DNA from: Tillus elongatus
Taxonomy: Eukaryota; Arthropoda; Insecta; Coleoptera; Cleridae
Length of the DNA: 64,000 nucleotides
Reading direction: 5' to 3'
Assembly: GCA_964006375.1 (NCBI GenBank)
Contig: OZ023267.1
Location: 86,966,906 to 87,030,905 of the forward strand
The notes beneath the pieces are model-generated. The model made no database searches. It had not been told where the DNA came from and worked only from the letters and a program-made list of their open reading frames with translations. The position numbers were made by a program, and so were the translations under genes. Shown one piece after another: positions 15,345 to 28,019 of the stretch (position 1 is its first letter; the number at the start of each line of letters is the position of its first letter).

Positions 15345-18300
15345 GCCCGAGGACGTACCACCCCTTACATCAAGAGCCCCGTGAAGTCCCAACGGACGTT
15401 TCCGGTTCTGTTGTATGAGTCTGTTTCCCTTATAAACGAAAATGATGATGGCTCCTCCTTATACAAAAGATTTCGGAGATAAAATACCCCTTCATTCGGA
15501 TCTACGGAGCGGGGTGTGCAGGGGGCGCCGGCATCAAGATTTAACATAACCCTCTCGAATATATGTGGCCTAAATTCTGACCTGAACTCCGTCCACCACT
15601 TCCTCCAGGCTAATAGGCCCCAACTTCTCTTCATCACCGAAATCCAAATCAGTGCCAAAACAGCCACTAATCACCTTAATTTTCCAGGGTATGAGCTCCT
15701 TGCTATCTTTAGATTCCATGGAGGTGTGTGCGAATACGCCCGTAGCAATCTACCTTGCATTAGACTCCCCAATTTGGAAGCTAGAAGAAAAGACATATTT
15801 TGGATGAAACTTCCTCTCACAGGGCTGCAACTAAATTCGCCTGTTGCATTTACCGGTCACTTTCTGATAATTTTGTCCAGCTCTTCAGCTACCTTTCTGA
15901 AAAACCCGACCATCTGATTTCTGAATATCCTTTCTCCGAGGTCACTAATCTTGGTGACTTCAATGTCCATAATAAGGAATCGCTAGGATCTTCAAAAACC
16001 GATTCACAAGGGAGAGCAGCGGAGGCCCTCGCAGTCAGCAATTCTTTAGCCAATATGGTTCAGCAACCTACTTACTTTCCTCGCATCCAAACACACAGCT
16101 CAAATCCCTTAGGTCTCCTTCTTACTACAAAACCTGAATGCTACAAGACACCAGTCACCGCCCCCCAGGGCCTGGTCACTGCCTCCTGCGCAATGCAACC
16201 CGTGGTCACACAGTCATCACACCCACGTATCGTTTGGCACTACAACTCCGCGAATTGGGACGAAATGCGGGATTACTTTTCCTCATTGTCATTGGCGTCT
16301 GTCTGCTTCTCTCATCATGACCCCTCTGATATCTCACAAAACGTCACCGAAATCATCCAAGCTGGCATGGAATTATTTATTCCACGTACACAGAAAACCT
16401 CTTCAGCTACTCAAAAGCCCTGGTTTTTTAAATCCTGTGACAAGGCCAGACTTGAAAAGGCCAAAGCTCACAAAACGCTTCTACACAATCCCAGTCAAGA
16501 AAACCGTCAAGCATTTAACGACGCAAGAAACCGCTATGTACAAACATTCTGAGGCAAAAAAACTCGTTTAGTAACCACATCAAAAACAAAGTCCTTTCAA
16601 GCTCCAATGGCGGCAAACCCTTCTGGACTCTTGCTAAATCTATTGGGAATAATTTCTGTAAGAGCACGTGCAAACCTCTTGTTTCAAGGGATTAAATTGT
16701 TTCTACCGCCCTGGCCAAGGCTGAACTTTTTGTCTCGTTGTTCGCCGGCAATTCTACTCTCAACCGACTGCCAAATGTTCAAATACCAACAGTCCCCAAT
16801 GTCGCGCATAAAATCATTTTCAAAACTAAGAAGGTACGAAAGATGTTGTCTTCTCTTAATACCAGTAAAGCCGCTGGCCTTGACGAGATCCCAGCAATTG
16901 TTTCAAAAAAAATGCGCATCAGAACTTGCTCCTGTCCTAACTCGTGTGTTTCAGACATCTTTCAGTAGAGGCATATTCCCTAGTAACTGGAAACTGTTAG
17001 AGTACAACCCGCCCCCAAGAAAGTATCCAAAGCGCTTCCTAGCAACTACATACCTATTTCTCTCCTTTCAGTCGTCTCTAAAGTGATGAAAAAGTATATA
17101 AACACCGAATTACTAAAATTTCTTGAAAAAACACAGTCTAATCCACGACAGGCAGTATGGATTCCGTCAGCGCAGATGAACTGCCGACCTCCTCTCCTTT
17201 GTCACCCATTCTTGGAGCAAGGCTATGGAACTACGCGGTGAATCCCAGATTGTCGCTTTAGACATATCCAAAGCATTTGACCATGTCTGGCACGCAGTGC
17301 TACTTAATAAACTTCCGGCCTATGGCCTACCACCAAAACTCTCTCCTGGGCAGCAAATTTCCTCTCCAACCGGAGCATTTCTGTTGTCGTGGGTGGCCAT
17401 TCCTCTAAGCTGTATCCAATTAATTCAAGAGTCCCCCAAGGTTCACCTTTAGCCCCTACTTTGTTTCTTCTCCACATGAATGACCTTCTCTCTAGCACAT
17501 CCAACCCAGTTCACAGTTACGCGGATGACAGCACCCTCCATTCAAGTATACAATAATCTAAGCTTGTCTCTTTAGCCCAATTAGATTAGGATCGCAGGCT
17601 CATGGAGGGTTCTGTCTCTGTTGATCTCCAAAAAATATTTGACTGGGGAAGAAGAAATCCTGTACAATTCAGCTCCACCAAATAGTCAGTTTTGCTTTCT
17701 ATCTGATAAGAGATACACCGGCCCTAGACCCATCACAATGAACAACCAAGTTATTCAAAGTAATTTCAACAAGTTTTCACTTGTTGGCATTTCTGTGAAA
17801 TCTCAATTGCCACCAACATGTCACATCAATTGCAGAAGCGGCTGCTAAGAAATTAGGTTTCCTCTTCCGGCCAATACTTTTCATCAGCTAATCTCTACAC
17901 CTTTTATACTTCACAAATAAGGCGAAACCTCGAACACTGCTCCCTCATCTGGGGTGCCGCTGCCGCTTCTACACTCGCTATCCTGGACTCTATTCAGAAG
18001 AGAGCTATATGTCTCACCGGTGACACTACCCTCACCCAAAGGCTGCCATCCCTTGCCCACCGACGTGCCGTTTGCGACCTCTCTCTCCCTCTCTCTTATA
18101 TAGATATCTGCACGGGCACTGCTCAGAGTAGACTTAATTCATAGTTCCTCGACCCGCTGCCCCCAACAGATCTACCAGGGGAACAGAGCAAATGCACCCT
18201 TTTACTGTCCAGGTCACCAGACATAGAACATCTTGTTATGCCCTCTCTTTTGTCCCGAGGAATTCCAAGTTGTGGAAATCTTTGCCGGCACATGTTTTTC

Positions 18301-18430
18301 CTTCTCATCCGAACCTCCAAACCTTCAAGTCCAGACTTAACAAGTTGCCTCTATCCTCCTTGTCGACACCCACGGTACGATATTATTTAGGCTGTGAGCC
18401 CTCGTGGTGTGTTCTTGGAATAAAAAAATA
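15345..18430 (+). mobile_element. LINE-F, jockey/CR1-like, nearly full-length but broken
   Basis: Distinct from LINE-A and less AT-rich. Endonuclease (15540-16100): NICGLNSDLNSVHHFLQ, LLFITEIQIS, FPGYELLAIF, LGDFNVHNKESLGSSKT; a GLVTASC block stands where the SDH motif would lie, suggesting its loss. The linker has PRIVWHYNSANWDEM and PWFFKSCDKARLEKAKAHK. RT (16830-17560): LNTSKAAGLDEIPAIVSKK, GIFPSNWKL, QIVALDISKAFDHVWHAVLL, RVPQGSPLAPTLF across a frameshift, and an intact YADD at 17519-17530. The C-terminal block (17560-18400) ends in FVPRNSKLWKSLPAHVFPS and RLNKLPLSS. A GGAATAAAAAAATA stretch at about 18418-18431 gives a short A-rich 3' end. At least six frame breaks. It sits inside LINE-A. 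Confidence 0.85.
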
Positions 18431-19465
18431 CCATGTATTGGGTGAGAGTGTTCTACGTTACGTTAAGGCATAATATCCTGGGGCGGTGCGTCTGAGTCCC
18501 ATCTCAGATTTCTGCAAAGTACCCAAAACCGTATTGTTAAGGTGATACATGGTAAGGATTATGCTTACCCTAGTGATCGTCTATACAAGGACACTTGCTT
18601 GATGGATATTAGAGAGCTATTTTACTTTACGGTTGCAAACACTCAGCATGCTCACCGGGAGAGTCTTACAATTATAGAGCATTCACATTTTATTATACAT
18701 AGCACACACTCGTTTAAAACGCAGATGGTGAGGAGGGCAGTTACGCAGAGATCGTTTGCTTACCTGTGTGTAAGGGTTTATAATTCAGTGGCCCCTGAAA
18801 TAAGAGAACACATTTCTTTGAATTTATTTAAGAAATGATTAAGGAGCTGGATTTTTCATACCCCTAGAAGTGTCATCCATTCTTTGTTTAGAAGAAATTG
18901 ACAACCATCAAGCGCGCGCGTGGCTTCCTGCTTGCGTCGGTTGTTTTGCGTGTGTGGGCGTGTGGATGTGTGTGATTGGTCGCGTAAGTATAGGTGTTTT
19001 TTTGTGAAGACGGAGCAGTGAGTTTAGACTAAGGACTGGCAGATCGGAGTGGATATCGGTATGAGGCCCGTGTGCTCTGACTGGACACTGGGAACGGAGT
19101 TTTTTTTTAAGTGTTAGTATGTGCATATATGCTCTTTTGTTTTGAAGTTTGTTTTTGTGTAGCAGATGCATTACGATGTTGTGATCAATGACTTCTTTAG
19201 AAGAAAGCGTATGAATGTTTGTTACTTTAGGAATGATCAAGTGCAGGCTGTATATTTTGGGATGGTGGAAGTAGAGGATCCTACTGCTCAATCATTATTT
19301 ACTTCTGTAAAGCAACTGATCGAGTAAAATGAAATCCCACTGTCTCAGATGATAGGATTTGCTGAAAATGATTAAATTTTTTTGTTGTTTCTGTAGTTTT
19401 GTTTTGTTATACTGCCAACAAATCTTTGACTTGGACAGTTTTTTTCTCTCCATTTATTGGGGGAG

Positions 19466-19515
<50 letters not shown>

Positions 19516-19626
19516 TGCGTGCGTGCGTGCGTTCGTGCGTTCGTGTGTGCGTGTGTGTGTAAATTGTGCAGTATTGTATATTTATTTGTCTTTTTCTGTA
19601 TGGAGGGAAATCTTCTCAATAAATGT
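18431..19626 (+). mobile_element. LINE-A, 3' part: ORF2 C-terminus and 3' UTR
   Basis: LINE-A resumes as ESVLRYV, then SWGGASESHLRFLQSTQNR and KVIHGKDYAYPSDRLYKDT, through HTHSFKTQMVRRAVTQRSFA and VRVYNSVAPEIREHI to a stop at 18838. About 790 bp of 3' UTR follows, with a GT/GC simple repeat at 19471-19560 and AATAAA at 19619 just before an (ATT)n tail. This gives LINE-A a recognisable 3' terminus. Confidence 0.75.
19471..19560. repeat. (GT)n / GTGC simple repeat
   Basis: (GT)n for about 42 bp, then GCGTGCGTGCGTGCGTTCG type variants and GTGTGT again. In the LINE-A 3' UTR. Confidence 0.95.

Positions 19627-19627
<1 letters not shown>

Positions 19628-19680
<53 letters not shown>
19628..19680 (+). 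repeat. (ATT)n tail of LINE-A
   Basis: About 18 ATT units directly after TCTCAATAAATGTG. LINE-C coding sequence begins at the next base. Confidence 0.9.
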
Positions 19681-21060
19681 GAAAAAGCTTTTCGTCTCTT
19701 CTTAAGTCGAGGCTGGTGCATTTTATAGAGTCACGGTCGATTTTGGGTGGAAGTCAGCAAGATTTTCGTGCAGGAAAATCAATAGTTATGGTAATAAATG
19801 AGATAATTAAATACATTTTGGCGTTATTTGAGGATATGGAAGAGACAATGCTTTCCGGTATAGATCTGAGTAAGGCGTTCGAATATGTGGATCACAATAA
19901 GCTTTTGATGAAGCTGCATCATTACGGTGCAAGAACAATTGTGTGAAAGATGCTTAGGTCGTATCTTGAGAACATATATCAATTAATGGACTTAAATGGA
20001 GAAAAATCTTCTGTAAGACCAATAAAACAAGGTGTTCCTCAGGGGTCTATTTTGATCCCTCTATTGTTCTCTATATATATTAATGAGCTTACGAACCAAT
20101 TTCATTACATGAACATATCTTTTGCAGATGACAATACCCCCATGGAAAGAGCTGCAAAAAGGGAAGTATTGAACAAGAAAGTGGTAGTCGGCCAGGATGT
20201 TGCTAAAGCTTGGTTTAAGGCAAGCAGTTTGGTTATTAATTTTTGAAAAACTCAGAAACTAATACTCATCACCAAAAATGCCGTTGGGCATGCTACCATT
20301 TCATTACTAAGGTTTGTAGTTACTGACATGCTATCGTAGATTCCGCACATTGATGCGCTTTGCCTTAGATTGTCAGCTGCCATATTTTCTGTTAGAAGGA
20401 TTAAAATGGTTGTCGGAGAGAATGCGGCATTGTTAACTTAACATGCGCATTTTCATTGAGTGGCGACGCATGGAATCTTCCTTTAGCGTGCTGTAAGTGG
20501 TGCATCTAGAGTTTTCGTGAAACAGAAGCAAGTGATGAGGGTGTTGGTTTGTGTGCCGCAGACGACAAGCTGCCGAGATTTGTTTGTGAAGTACATAATA
20601 CTTACCATCCTGTGTGTGTGTACATTCTTTTCTGCCTGTGTCATTTTCGCGGTCACCACAGTTAGGAACTCAGATCTTCACTGCCACAATACCAGGAATG
20701 GGGACAAATTCACCATAGCACGGCATAGATAATAAGGTTCACGTTTTCTTGTGCGTTTACTAGCGTTAAACTATATAAGAAATTGTCGTTGGTTTTCAAG
20801 GAACTAGACAGTAGTATCTTTAAAAAACTATAAAAGGCTTTTTATTAAAAAATGCATTTTATTCTTTAGATGAATATATATCTTATTACTTTTAGCCAAG
20901 TTTTGTCAAGGTATGCTATAACTGTAACGTTATTTGATAGTTCTTATTGCATGATCGTAGTTTTTAAATATTGTTTTTTTGTAGTGTATATTTTAACTGT
21001 AGACATGCCTTGTAAACTGAAGATAATATATATTCTTCTTCTTATTATTATTGTATGGCC
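19681..21060 (+). mobile_element. LINE-C, jockey/CR1-like RT half, 5' truncated
   Basis: Begins inside the RT: SRLVHFIESRSILGGSQQDF, GIDLSKAFEYVDHNKLLMK, a stop at about 19945, then MLRSYLENIYQLMDLNG, KQGVPQGSILIPLLFSIYIN and FADD at 20121-20132. The C-terminal part has frameshifts and ends with CHNTRNGDKFTIARHR. After 20730 there is no coding. The tail near 21043 is CTTATTATTATTG. The 5' truncation point coincides with the end of the (ATT)n tail of LINE-A, so LINE-A may have inserted into LINE-C (whose 5' part is not found upstream) or LINE-C joined at the repeat. Confidence 0.8.
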
Positions 21061-21285
21061 TAAACGTATCCTTGTTTGACGGCAACGACTAGAAACTTCG
21101 CATAGGGCATATTATCATCACTAGTTGCAGTTCTAAGGCGACCTGAGAATTGCGATTATTCACACTTTTGGTTACTTTTTTTTTCTAAAATCTTTTATTC
21201 AGCCAACTGAAGATTTGTCACAATGTGAAATAAAAAGAAAATATATAAACTTAAGATAAACGCTTACATCGATAAACAAAAATTA

Positions 21286-23385
21286 CTAAAAGCAAAATAA
21301 TTTTCGGCTGATATCTTGCAACTTATACTGGTTCACTTTTGCTAGTCTATCTAGTCTATATATGTTTTTGAGCTCTTCTAGATCCCATTTCTTCTCAATA
21401 TTTACAAACACGACACCACAAACGAACCACAGCCAAGCATCTTTATCTTTTCCTTTTGTCTTGCAGTCCGTAGTCAGATTTTGATATATGTTTTCGCTGA
21501 CACCCTGAGTTTTAAAAGTATTTATTAGTTTATTTTTTACCCACTCCCAGTTTCCCTCAGCTTTCCCGCACTTTTTTAGTTGGTGTTGTATGTCGTCTAC
21601 ACTGTTGCACTGCAAGCACCTCCCATTCTGTGTTAGGCCGTGTCTGAACATTTTCTCTTTGGTTGTACATGCTTCGTTCACCACTTTGTAGATCGTAGAT
21701 CTCCATTCTGTTTTGATGAATTTGTTGCTTATTATATTCCACACCTCGCTCCATTTTATGTTGGGGTATTTTGTCTCAATATTTGGGCTTACGTCTTTCT
21801 CTAATAAGAATTCACAATACAGTTCCCGGGTTGTCACATTATCATCTCGTGTGATTGTTTTTCCCTGCAGTTTGTCAATTATTTTTCTAAGCATGGTGAA
21901 CTTTTTTCTTGCGATCTTAGGATTGTCAAAAATGCAATTCATGACAGTCATACTCAATTTTTTTTGTTTTAATGGACCACGAAATGAACTGTGTTTTGAT
22001 AAAAAGTGCAGTCGCCTTATCCTCAATATTTATGAGTGAGAGGCCTCCTCTATCTGTGGGTAGATACAACTGTGTGCGAGCAACTTTATATAGCTGACCC
22101 CACCAAAAGAATTTTCCTATTGCCTGAACTATTCTCTGACTATATTTGTTACTAAATGGCAAGATTTGACATGCATACCATAGTTTGGACAACACATAAT
22201 GATTTATATACCTTTTTTTTAATGAGATCAGCGTGTATCATTTTGTCTTTAACTAGGTTAACTTTAATATTTAGACTAATCTTTTCCCAGTTTTTCTCTA
22301 TGGTTAGTGCAGGTTTACAAGTAAATATAATACCAAGGATCTTTAGTTCTGATTTCTGGGCAAATGCAGATTGTATCTGATGTCTTTGTTCCAAATTCGC
22401 GCTGTTGCCTAATATTAAGATGTTTGACTTGATCCTGTTCAATTTGCTGTTAGATGCATTTTCAAATATCTTTAGTACTTTTTCAATGTTAGTGATATCA
22501 AGCTGATTTCTAATCATTATGTTAATATCGTCAGCATATGCAATAACTTTTATAATCTGGTTATTGATTGAGATTCCTTGCAGCACGAAATCACATAGGT
22601 TGATAAAATGTTCCATTGCTAAGCAAAAGATTATCATAGACATGGGACATCCTTGTCTTACTCCTGATCTTATTGGTATAAAACGGTTAAATAGCCATTT
22701 ACCATCAATTTTGTACGGCCTACTTTATAGATTCTTTTTATTAAATAGACGATCTGCGGATGAACATTTTGCTCCACAATAACACTCCAGATGTATTCAT
22801 GCGATAGTCGATCAAAAGCCTGTTCAAAATCAATGCTAAGAATCGCACTAGTCTCTGTATCTGATTCTTTATCAGCGATGATATCTCTGATAATCATTAG
22901 ATTCTGGAAAATAGATTTCAAAGGACCACAGGTTTGTTTATTACTAATTAATTTATCTAAAAATTTTTCGAATCTTTTTGTCATAATTTTCATAAGTATT
23001 TTATAGTCTGTGTTGGACAAGGTTATTTTTCTATAATCATCAATTGTTTTTGGTTCATTAGATTTTGGTATAAAAATCATAATGCCATCAGCAAGGGTTT
23101 CTATACTGTTGTTGACATTGAGTAAAATACTATTAAGTATAGGCAGTAAAAATTCCTCTAATTCTTCATAGAATATTTTATAAAATTCATAGGATATCCC
23201 ATCAGGACCAGGCGTTTTTTAGATTTAAGTTCATCAATTATTGACTTCAATTCCGTATTACTTATGGGTGATATCATTGTCTGATTATCTGAAATTGATA
23301 TTTTTTTGGGGACATACTGTAAAAGGCATTTTAAATCATTGTGCATACAGACTTGGAGAATACTTCTCTGGCTTCACTGTTGGTT
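21286..23385 (-). pseudogene. L1/Tx1-like ORF2, RT and C-terminal domain
   Basis: RT in several frames: FIPKSNEPKTIDDYRKITLS and NTDYKILMKIMTKRFEKFLD, the Q-x-C/G block SNKQTCGPLKSIFQNLMII, ILSIDFEQAFDRLSHEYIW, then SMIIFCLAMEHFINL and an intact YADD (YADDINIM, 22527-22538). The thumb continues with SKLWYACQILPFSN and IGKFFWWGQL. The C-terminal frame (22026-21286) has WRSTIYKVVNEACTTKEKM and a C-x2-C...H...C pattern (RCLQCNSVDDIQHQLKKC), as in the L1-group C-terminal segment. Frame breaks at about 23215, 23085, 22670, 22150 and 22026. Inactive copy, but less decayed than the other LINEs here. Confidence 0.78.
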
Positions 23386-23389
23386 TTTA

Positions 23390-24640
23390 GTGGTGAAGGA
23401 CGTAGCCAGCGCGTGAGCTAACTGGAGCAAGTGGCCCTTCGAATTCTGGAAGTTCTAGGATGTTCTTCAATGCTTCTGTGACTATAGTTTCGCTGCTTGA
23501 CAGCATTTTCAGACAGATTAAAATTGAATTAGTACGAAATCATGACAACTCCAAAAAATATCTGTTGCTATGATGTTTTGATCAAAAATTTTTTATCAAA
23601 TTGAAAATAAAATAAAACACAGATGACAGATGAAGTTTTCAAAATGTCTATGTGATGTATGTCAATATTTAACATAAAAACTAGAACTAGTCTATAATAA
23701 CTATGATAACAGTTACAACAATAAAATAACTAAACAACAACAGTATAAAAGTAGTCTCTATACAACGAAAATATCGACATACATCAACTGATTATTATAT
23801 TACAACTTTTTTGAAATAATAGTTAAATTTATTTTCTTTGACATATTTAATTAGAAAGAAGAATATCCAAGAAAGGGGAATTCATTAAATCAGTTTGCTC
23901 GTTTAAAACAAGGTAATTATTGTCGTGTGTGTGCCTTTTGACTTCTAAAGCTTCAAAAAAGTCTAGTTTACGTTTGTCATTATAAAAATGTAGTGGTTGT
24001 ATGCGGTTATTTATTGTAGGTCTATGTTCGGTATCAATAATATGTTTTGCAAATGTAGATTTGCCAGCGTGGTTATTTCTAAATGCAGAAATATGTTCTT
24101 TGTATCGGGTGTTAAAATTTCTAGAAGTTTGACCTATGTAGATTGCGTTACAATGTGTACAAGCTAATTTATAAACTCCAGCTTTTGTCAATAAACAAGA
24201 TTTTTCTTTCGCGTTAAATAACAAATCACGCGTCGTGTTGTAAGATTTAAAAGCTACCTTTGTATTTGTACAAGTGTTTAAAATTTTTGAAATGTTTTCT
24301 GAAATGGTTCCAAAATAAGTTATCGAAACGTATCTGTTGTCTTCTTTGTCTCTAATATTTGGATAAATTAAATTAATCGCTAATTTGTATTCTTTTCTCT
24401 CTATCATTTTATCTATTATTTTAACAGAGTAGCCATTATTAAATGCTGTTTGCTTAATTATTGAAATTTCTTTTTCAAAATTGTTTTGCGACATAGGTAT
24501 TGAAAATGCACGATGTATCATAGAATGATAGGCTGACAGCTTTTGTGAAAAAGGGTGACATGAATCGTATGGTATGGTTGTGTCAGTGTAAGTTGGTTTC
24601 CTATATATTGAAAAGTCAAATGAATTATTTTCTAATTTGA
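23390..24640 (-). mobile_element. Penelope-like element, 5' truncated, GIY-YIG domain
   Basis: The frame starts in the RT thumb region with DFSIYRKPTYTDTTIP, a Penelope hallmark, and continues unbroken to a stop at 23847. The C-terminal domain is a GIY-YIG endonuclease: GVYKLACTHC and AIYIGQTSRNFNTRYKEH (residues 115-143 of the 224 counted from the internal Met at 24521), with the preceding C-x2-C and following H...H of the Penelope CCHH finger. The RT palm is absent, so this is a 3' fragment. About 450 bp of 3' sequence follows, with a hammerhead-like motif at 23476-23516. The insert lies in the same orientation as the L1-like host element. The unbroken 270-codon frame suggests it is among the younger insertions. 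Confidence 0.82.
23476..23516 (-). ncRNA. Hammerhead-like motif 3' of the Penelope ORF
   Basis: Minus strand, in order: stem I CTGT, core CTGAAAA (CUGANGA with G8 changed to A), one unpaired T, stem II GCTG / loop TCAAG / CAGC, GAAA, CTATAGTC, stem I ACAG. Stem I is 4 perfect pairs, stem II 4 perfect pairs, and stem III is the palindrome ACTATAGT followed by the C17 cut site. Hammerheads are known in Penelope-like elements, which supports the reading. The G8 change should abolish cleavage. Confidence 0.65.
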
Positions 24641-25234
24641 CTTTTCATGCTCTACATAATCACCATGAATATGTTCCCAGATGTCTTTGATCTTCAAGTT
24701 GTTTATTGCGTTTTGAAGAGATCTACTAAATGTGACTTGATTCCTACTATCTTTCCTTTTAGTAACACAATTAAAGTCTCCTAACATTACTAAAGGCTTA
24801 GAGAAATCAAGGAAGTCAATAATAGTTTTTTCAAAAAATTCAGCTCTCTCCTTATATTTATTTGTACCAGACGGTGCATATATATTGACATAATTAATAT
24901 TGTCAATTTCAGCAGATGTAATTCTGCCGCACTGACTAAACGACAAGTTTCCAAGATTTTGTCCTTTTCTATAAATAATCCCCGTTCCACGTTGTTCATG
25001 GTCAGTATTGAAGAAAGATTGATAATTTTGTGGTATTTTCATACAGTCAATGTTCACCTCTTGAACAAACGCTATGTCAACAGAATTTTCCTTTAAAAAG
25101 TCCATTAACAAGTTCTGTTTCACAATCGACTTCAAACAGTTGATATTTATTGATAATATAGTTTTTAAATAAATCATGTATGTATTACAGAAACAATGTT
25201 TTTCCGAAATTTGTCTGAAAAATATGAGGATCAA
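24641..25234 (-). pseudogene. L1/Tx1-like ORF2, APE endonuclease part
   Basis: The frame shows SININCLKS, VDIAFVQEVNI (catalytic Glu), GTGIIYRKG, NYVNIYAPSGTNKY and LVMLGDFNCV, in the order expected of an APE-type endonuclease. It stops after HGDYVEHEKSN where the Penelope-like insert begins, so the terminal S-D-H motif is cut off. ORF1 ends 5 bp upstream, a usual spacing for LINE ORF1/ORF2. Confidence 0.8.
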
Positions 25235-25238
25235 TTAA

Positions 25239-26218
25239 TTAATAAGATTGGTTACCTTTGTCTTGCTCTTCTAACTGCTCACTGTCACTATTATTACTTT
25301 TTCTTCTATTTTTTGTCTCTTCCTGAATAGCCATTTTCTTAAGATTCAATTTTATTGTTGGTACTCTCTTGCTATCTTCTTCACTGGAGCTGGATAAGTC
25401 CGTCTTTTTTCTCTTTTTGTCTTCTTTTACTCTACTGTGTTGTGAAGAATTCTGTTGCATTGGGTTATTTGCTACAGCTGTCACTTTTTCAGTGGTTACA
25501 CTGTGCGCTTCTTTGTCATTTTGTTTTTGTACCTGGGGTGCTTCTACATGTGAAAGTTTAACCATACTGAATTCCTCGCTGTTACTGTGTGTTACTGGTA
25601 AAGGAACTGGAGGTCTTCTTATCTGGTTCATTCTGTTTACGATTCTCTTCGGGCAGTCCCTTTTAATGTGATCAGGGTTATCGCAGATCATGCAGGTCTT
25701 TATTTGGCCCGCATATGTTACCAGAGACGTATAGCCTTGAATTTTTAGATATGATGGTATCATCTGCCTCATGGACATGCACACAACTCTTACCCCGCTT
25801 TCACATGCATAAAAATCTTCATGGCCTTTCCATTTTTCATTACTAATCGTTTTGACTCTCCCATATTCTGATAGTTTTTCTACAATCTTTTGATTATCCA
25901 ATTCAATTGGAAAATCATATAATCTAACAATTTTGTCATACCCGTCTTCTGTAACTAGGATCTCGTGTTTATTTCCTTCTTCATCTGTATAGAAAAGACC
26001 CTCTTCTTCGCACTTTCTTATTGTTTTCTCAACTAGCAATTTTGATATTAGCTTTATAAAAATCTTTGCCTGTATATGTTCTATTTGAATGCAAATCACT
26101 TGATCACAAGTAAATATTTAAGGTTATCCCTGATAAAACGATGTATCATAACATGTTGTGGTCTTTTTGTAACATTTCTGAAATCCAAACATAAAGTATT
26201 TTCACGCTTTACATTCAT
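25239..26218 (-). pseudogene. L1/Tx1-like ORF1, zinc-knuckle protein with one frameshift
   Basis: The likely start is the ATG at 26218 (MNVKRENTLCLDFRNV). A one-base shift near 26104 separates KYLLV from DQVICIQIEHIQAK, after which 286 codons are open. The protein has an N-terminal globular part, one CCHC knuckle (CMICDNPDHIKRDC) at roughly two-thirds of its length and a polar, lysine/serine-rich tail (KEDKKRKKTDLSSSSEEDSK). This is the nucleic-acid-binding ORF1 protein that coats LINE RNA. Only one knuckle is present, unlike the three of many jockey-type ORF1 proteins. The frameshift is the only visible break. Confidence 0.75.
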
Positions 26219-26560
26219 TTTATTTTTAACTGATCCTTGTATATCACAAAACTTTACAAAACTACTAAATAAATTTTAATCACTTACTGCGAAAAAAATT
26301 CTATATCTTTGGGAGCTTATCAGCGCACGTCTTTACTGTAAAGTCTCCCAAAGTGTACTGACTTTAAACTTTTAAGCAAATCGGTTACTGTAAATCCACT
26401 CACGGCGAAAGTACGTGAATGCGTGACATTAAATAAGTGAGAGCCTCCGCGTGATATTCCTTTCCCTGTTAATAACGAGGCATTATTAGAATTTTCATCC
26501 TCCTTTTTTCTGCTAAAATCATTTTTTACACTACGCATATGAACGGCTTGGCACTTGTCA

Positions 26561-27018
26561 AAATGTTCTTGAAACTAGCAGAACTTACTGAGTTAATTAA
26601 AATTTGCAACCTTACTATCAGTCCTCAATAAATGATAATGTTTGTCATTCCTCTTTAATTATGTTACTAACTGTATTAATTCACTTATTTTTCCATTTTG
26701 ATTTTTTGGAAATTTTCCTAATACCTTTATCAATTTTCTTCCCAAGTTGTTTGATCCTTTTTGGAATTTTTTTTTGTGTCACACTACTTGTGAGAGACAG
26801 AGATTGTTATATTCACAAAAGAATTGGCTAATAAATGATAGCACACATGACCAAAGTTGTTATTAAAAACTACATTGGGCGCTGCTATTCAGAAGACACT
26901 CTCAGTAAACATATAGTTAAAACATGGACTGACAGATGATATGCGACTCGCTCAGTTTACGTTCCTTAAGTCCTACGCAGACAGAAAACTGTCTATATGA
27001 TTTTTCGCAAGAGCCTGG
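26561..27018. other. AT-rich interval, nothing recognised
   Basis: T-rich sequence without a supported feature. Confidence 0.4.

Positions 27019-28019
<1,001 letters not shown>

Larger units (their letters stand above)
21176..26560 (-). mobile_element. L1/Tx1-like LINE, poly(A)-tailed, interrupted by a Penelope-like element
   Basis: Minus-strand element with an ORF1 zinc-knuckle protein, an ORF2 endonuclease, an RT and a C-terminal Cys/His finger. On the minus strand the 3' end reads CTGAATAAAAG then nine A residues (21184-21176), a polyadenylation signal and short poly(A). The 5' limit is not fixed; 26320-26538 holds a 72-codon frame that may be 5' UTR or an upstream frame. The Penelope-like insert at about 23390-24640 splits ORF2 after the endonuclease GDFN block. 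I could not find a target duplication. L1/Tx1 assignment follows from the RT wording, the C-terminal finger and the absence of RNase H. Confidence 0.75.

Noticed and set aside
18908..19291. 127-codon minus-strand frame with HIHTPTHAKQP
   Set aside because: Antisense of the GT-rich LINE-A 3' UTR.
25355..25671. Plus-strand frames with hydrophobic stretches
   Set aside because: Antisense shadows of the L1-like ORF1.
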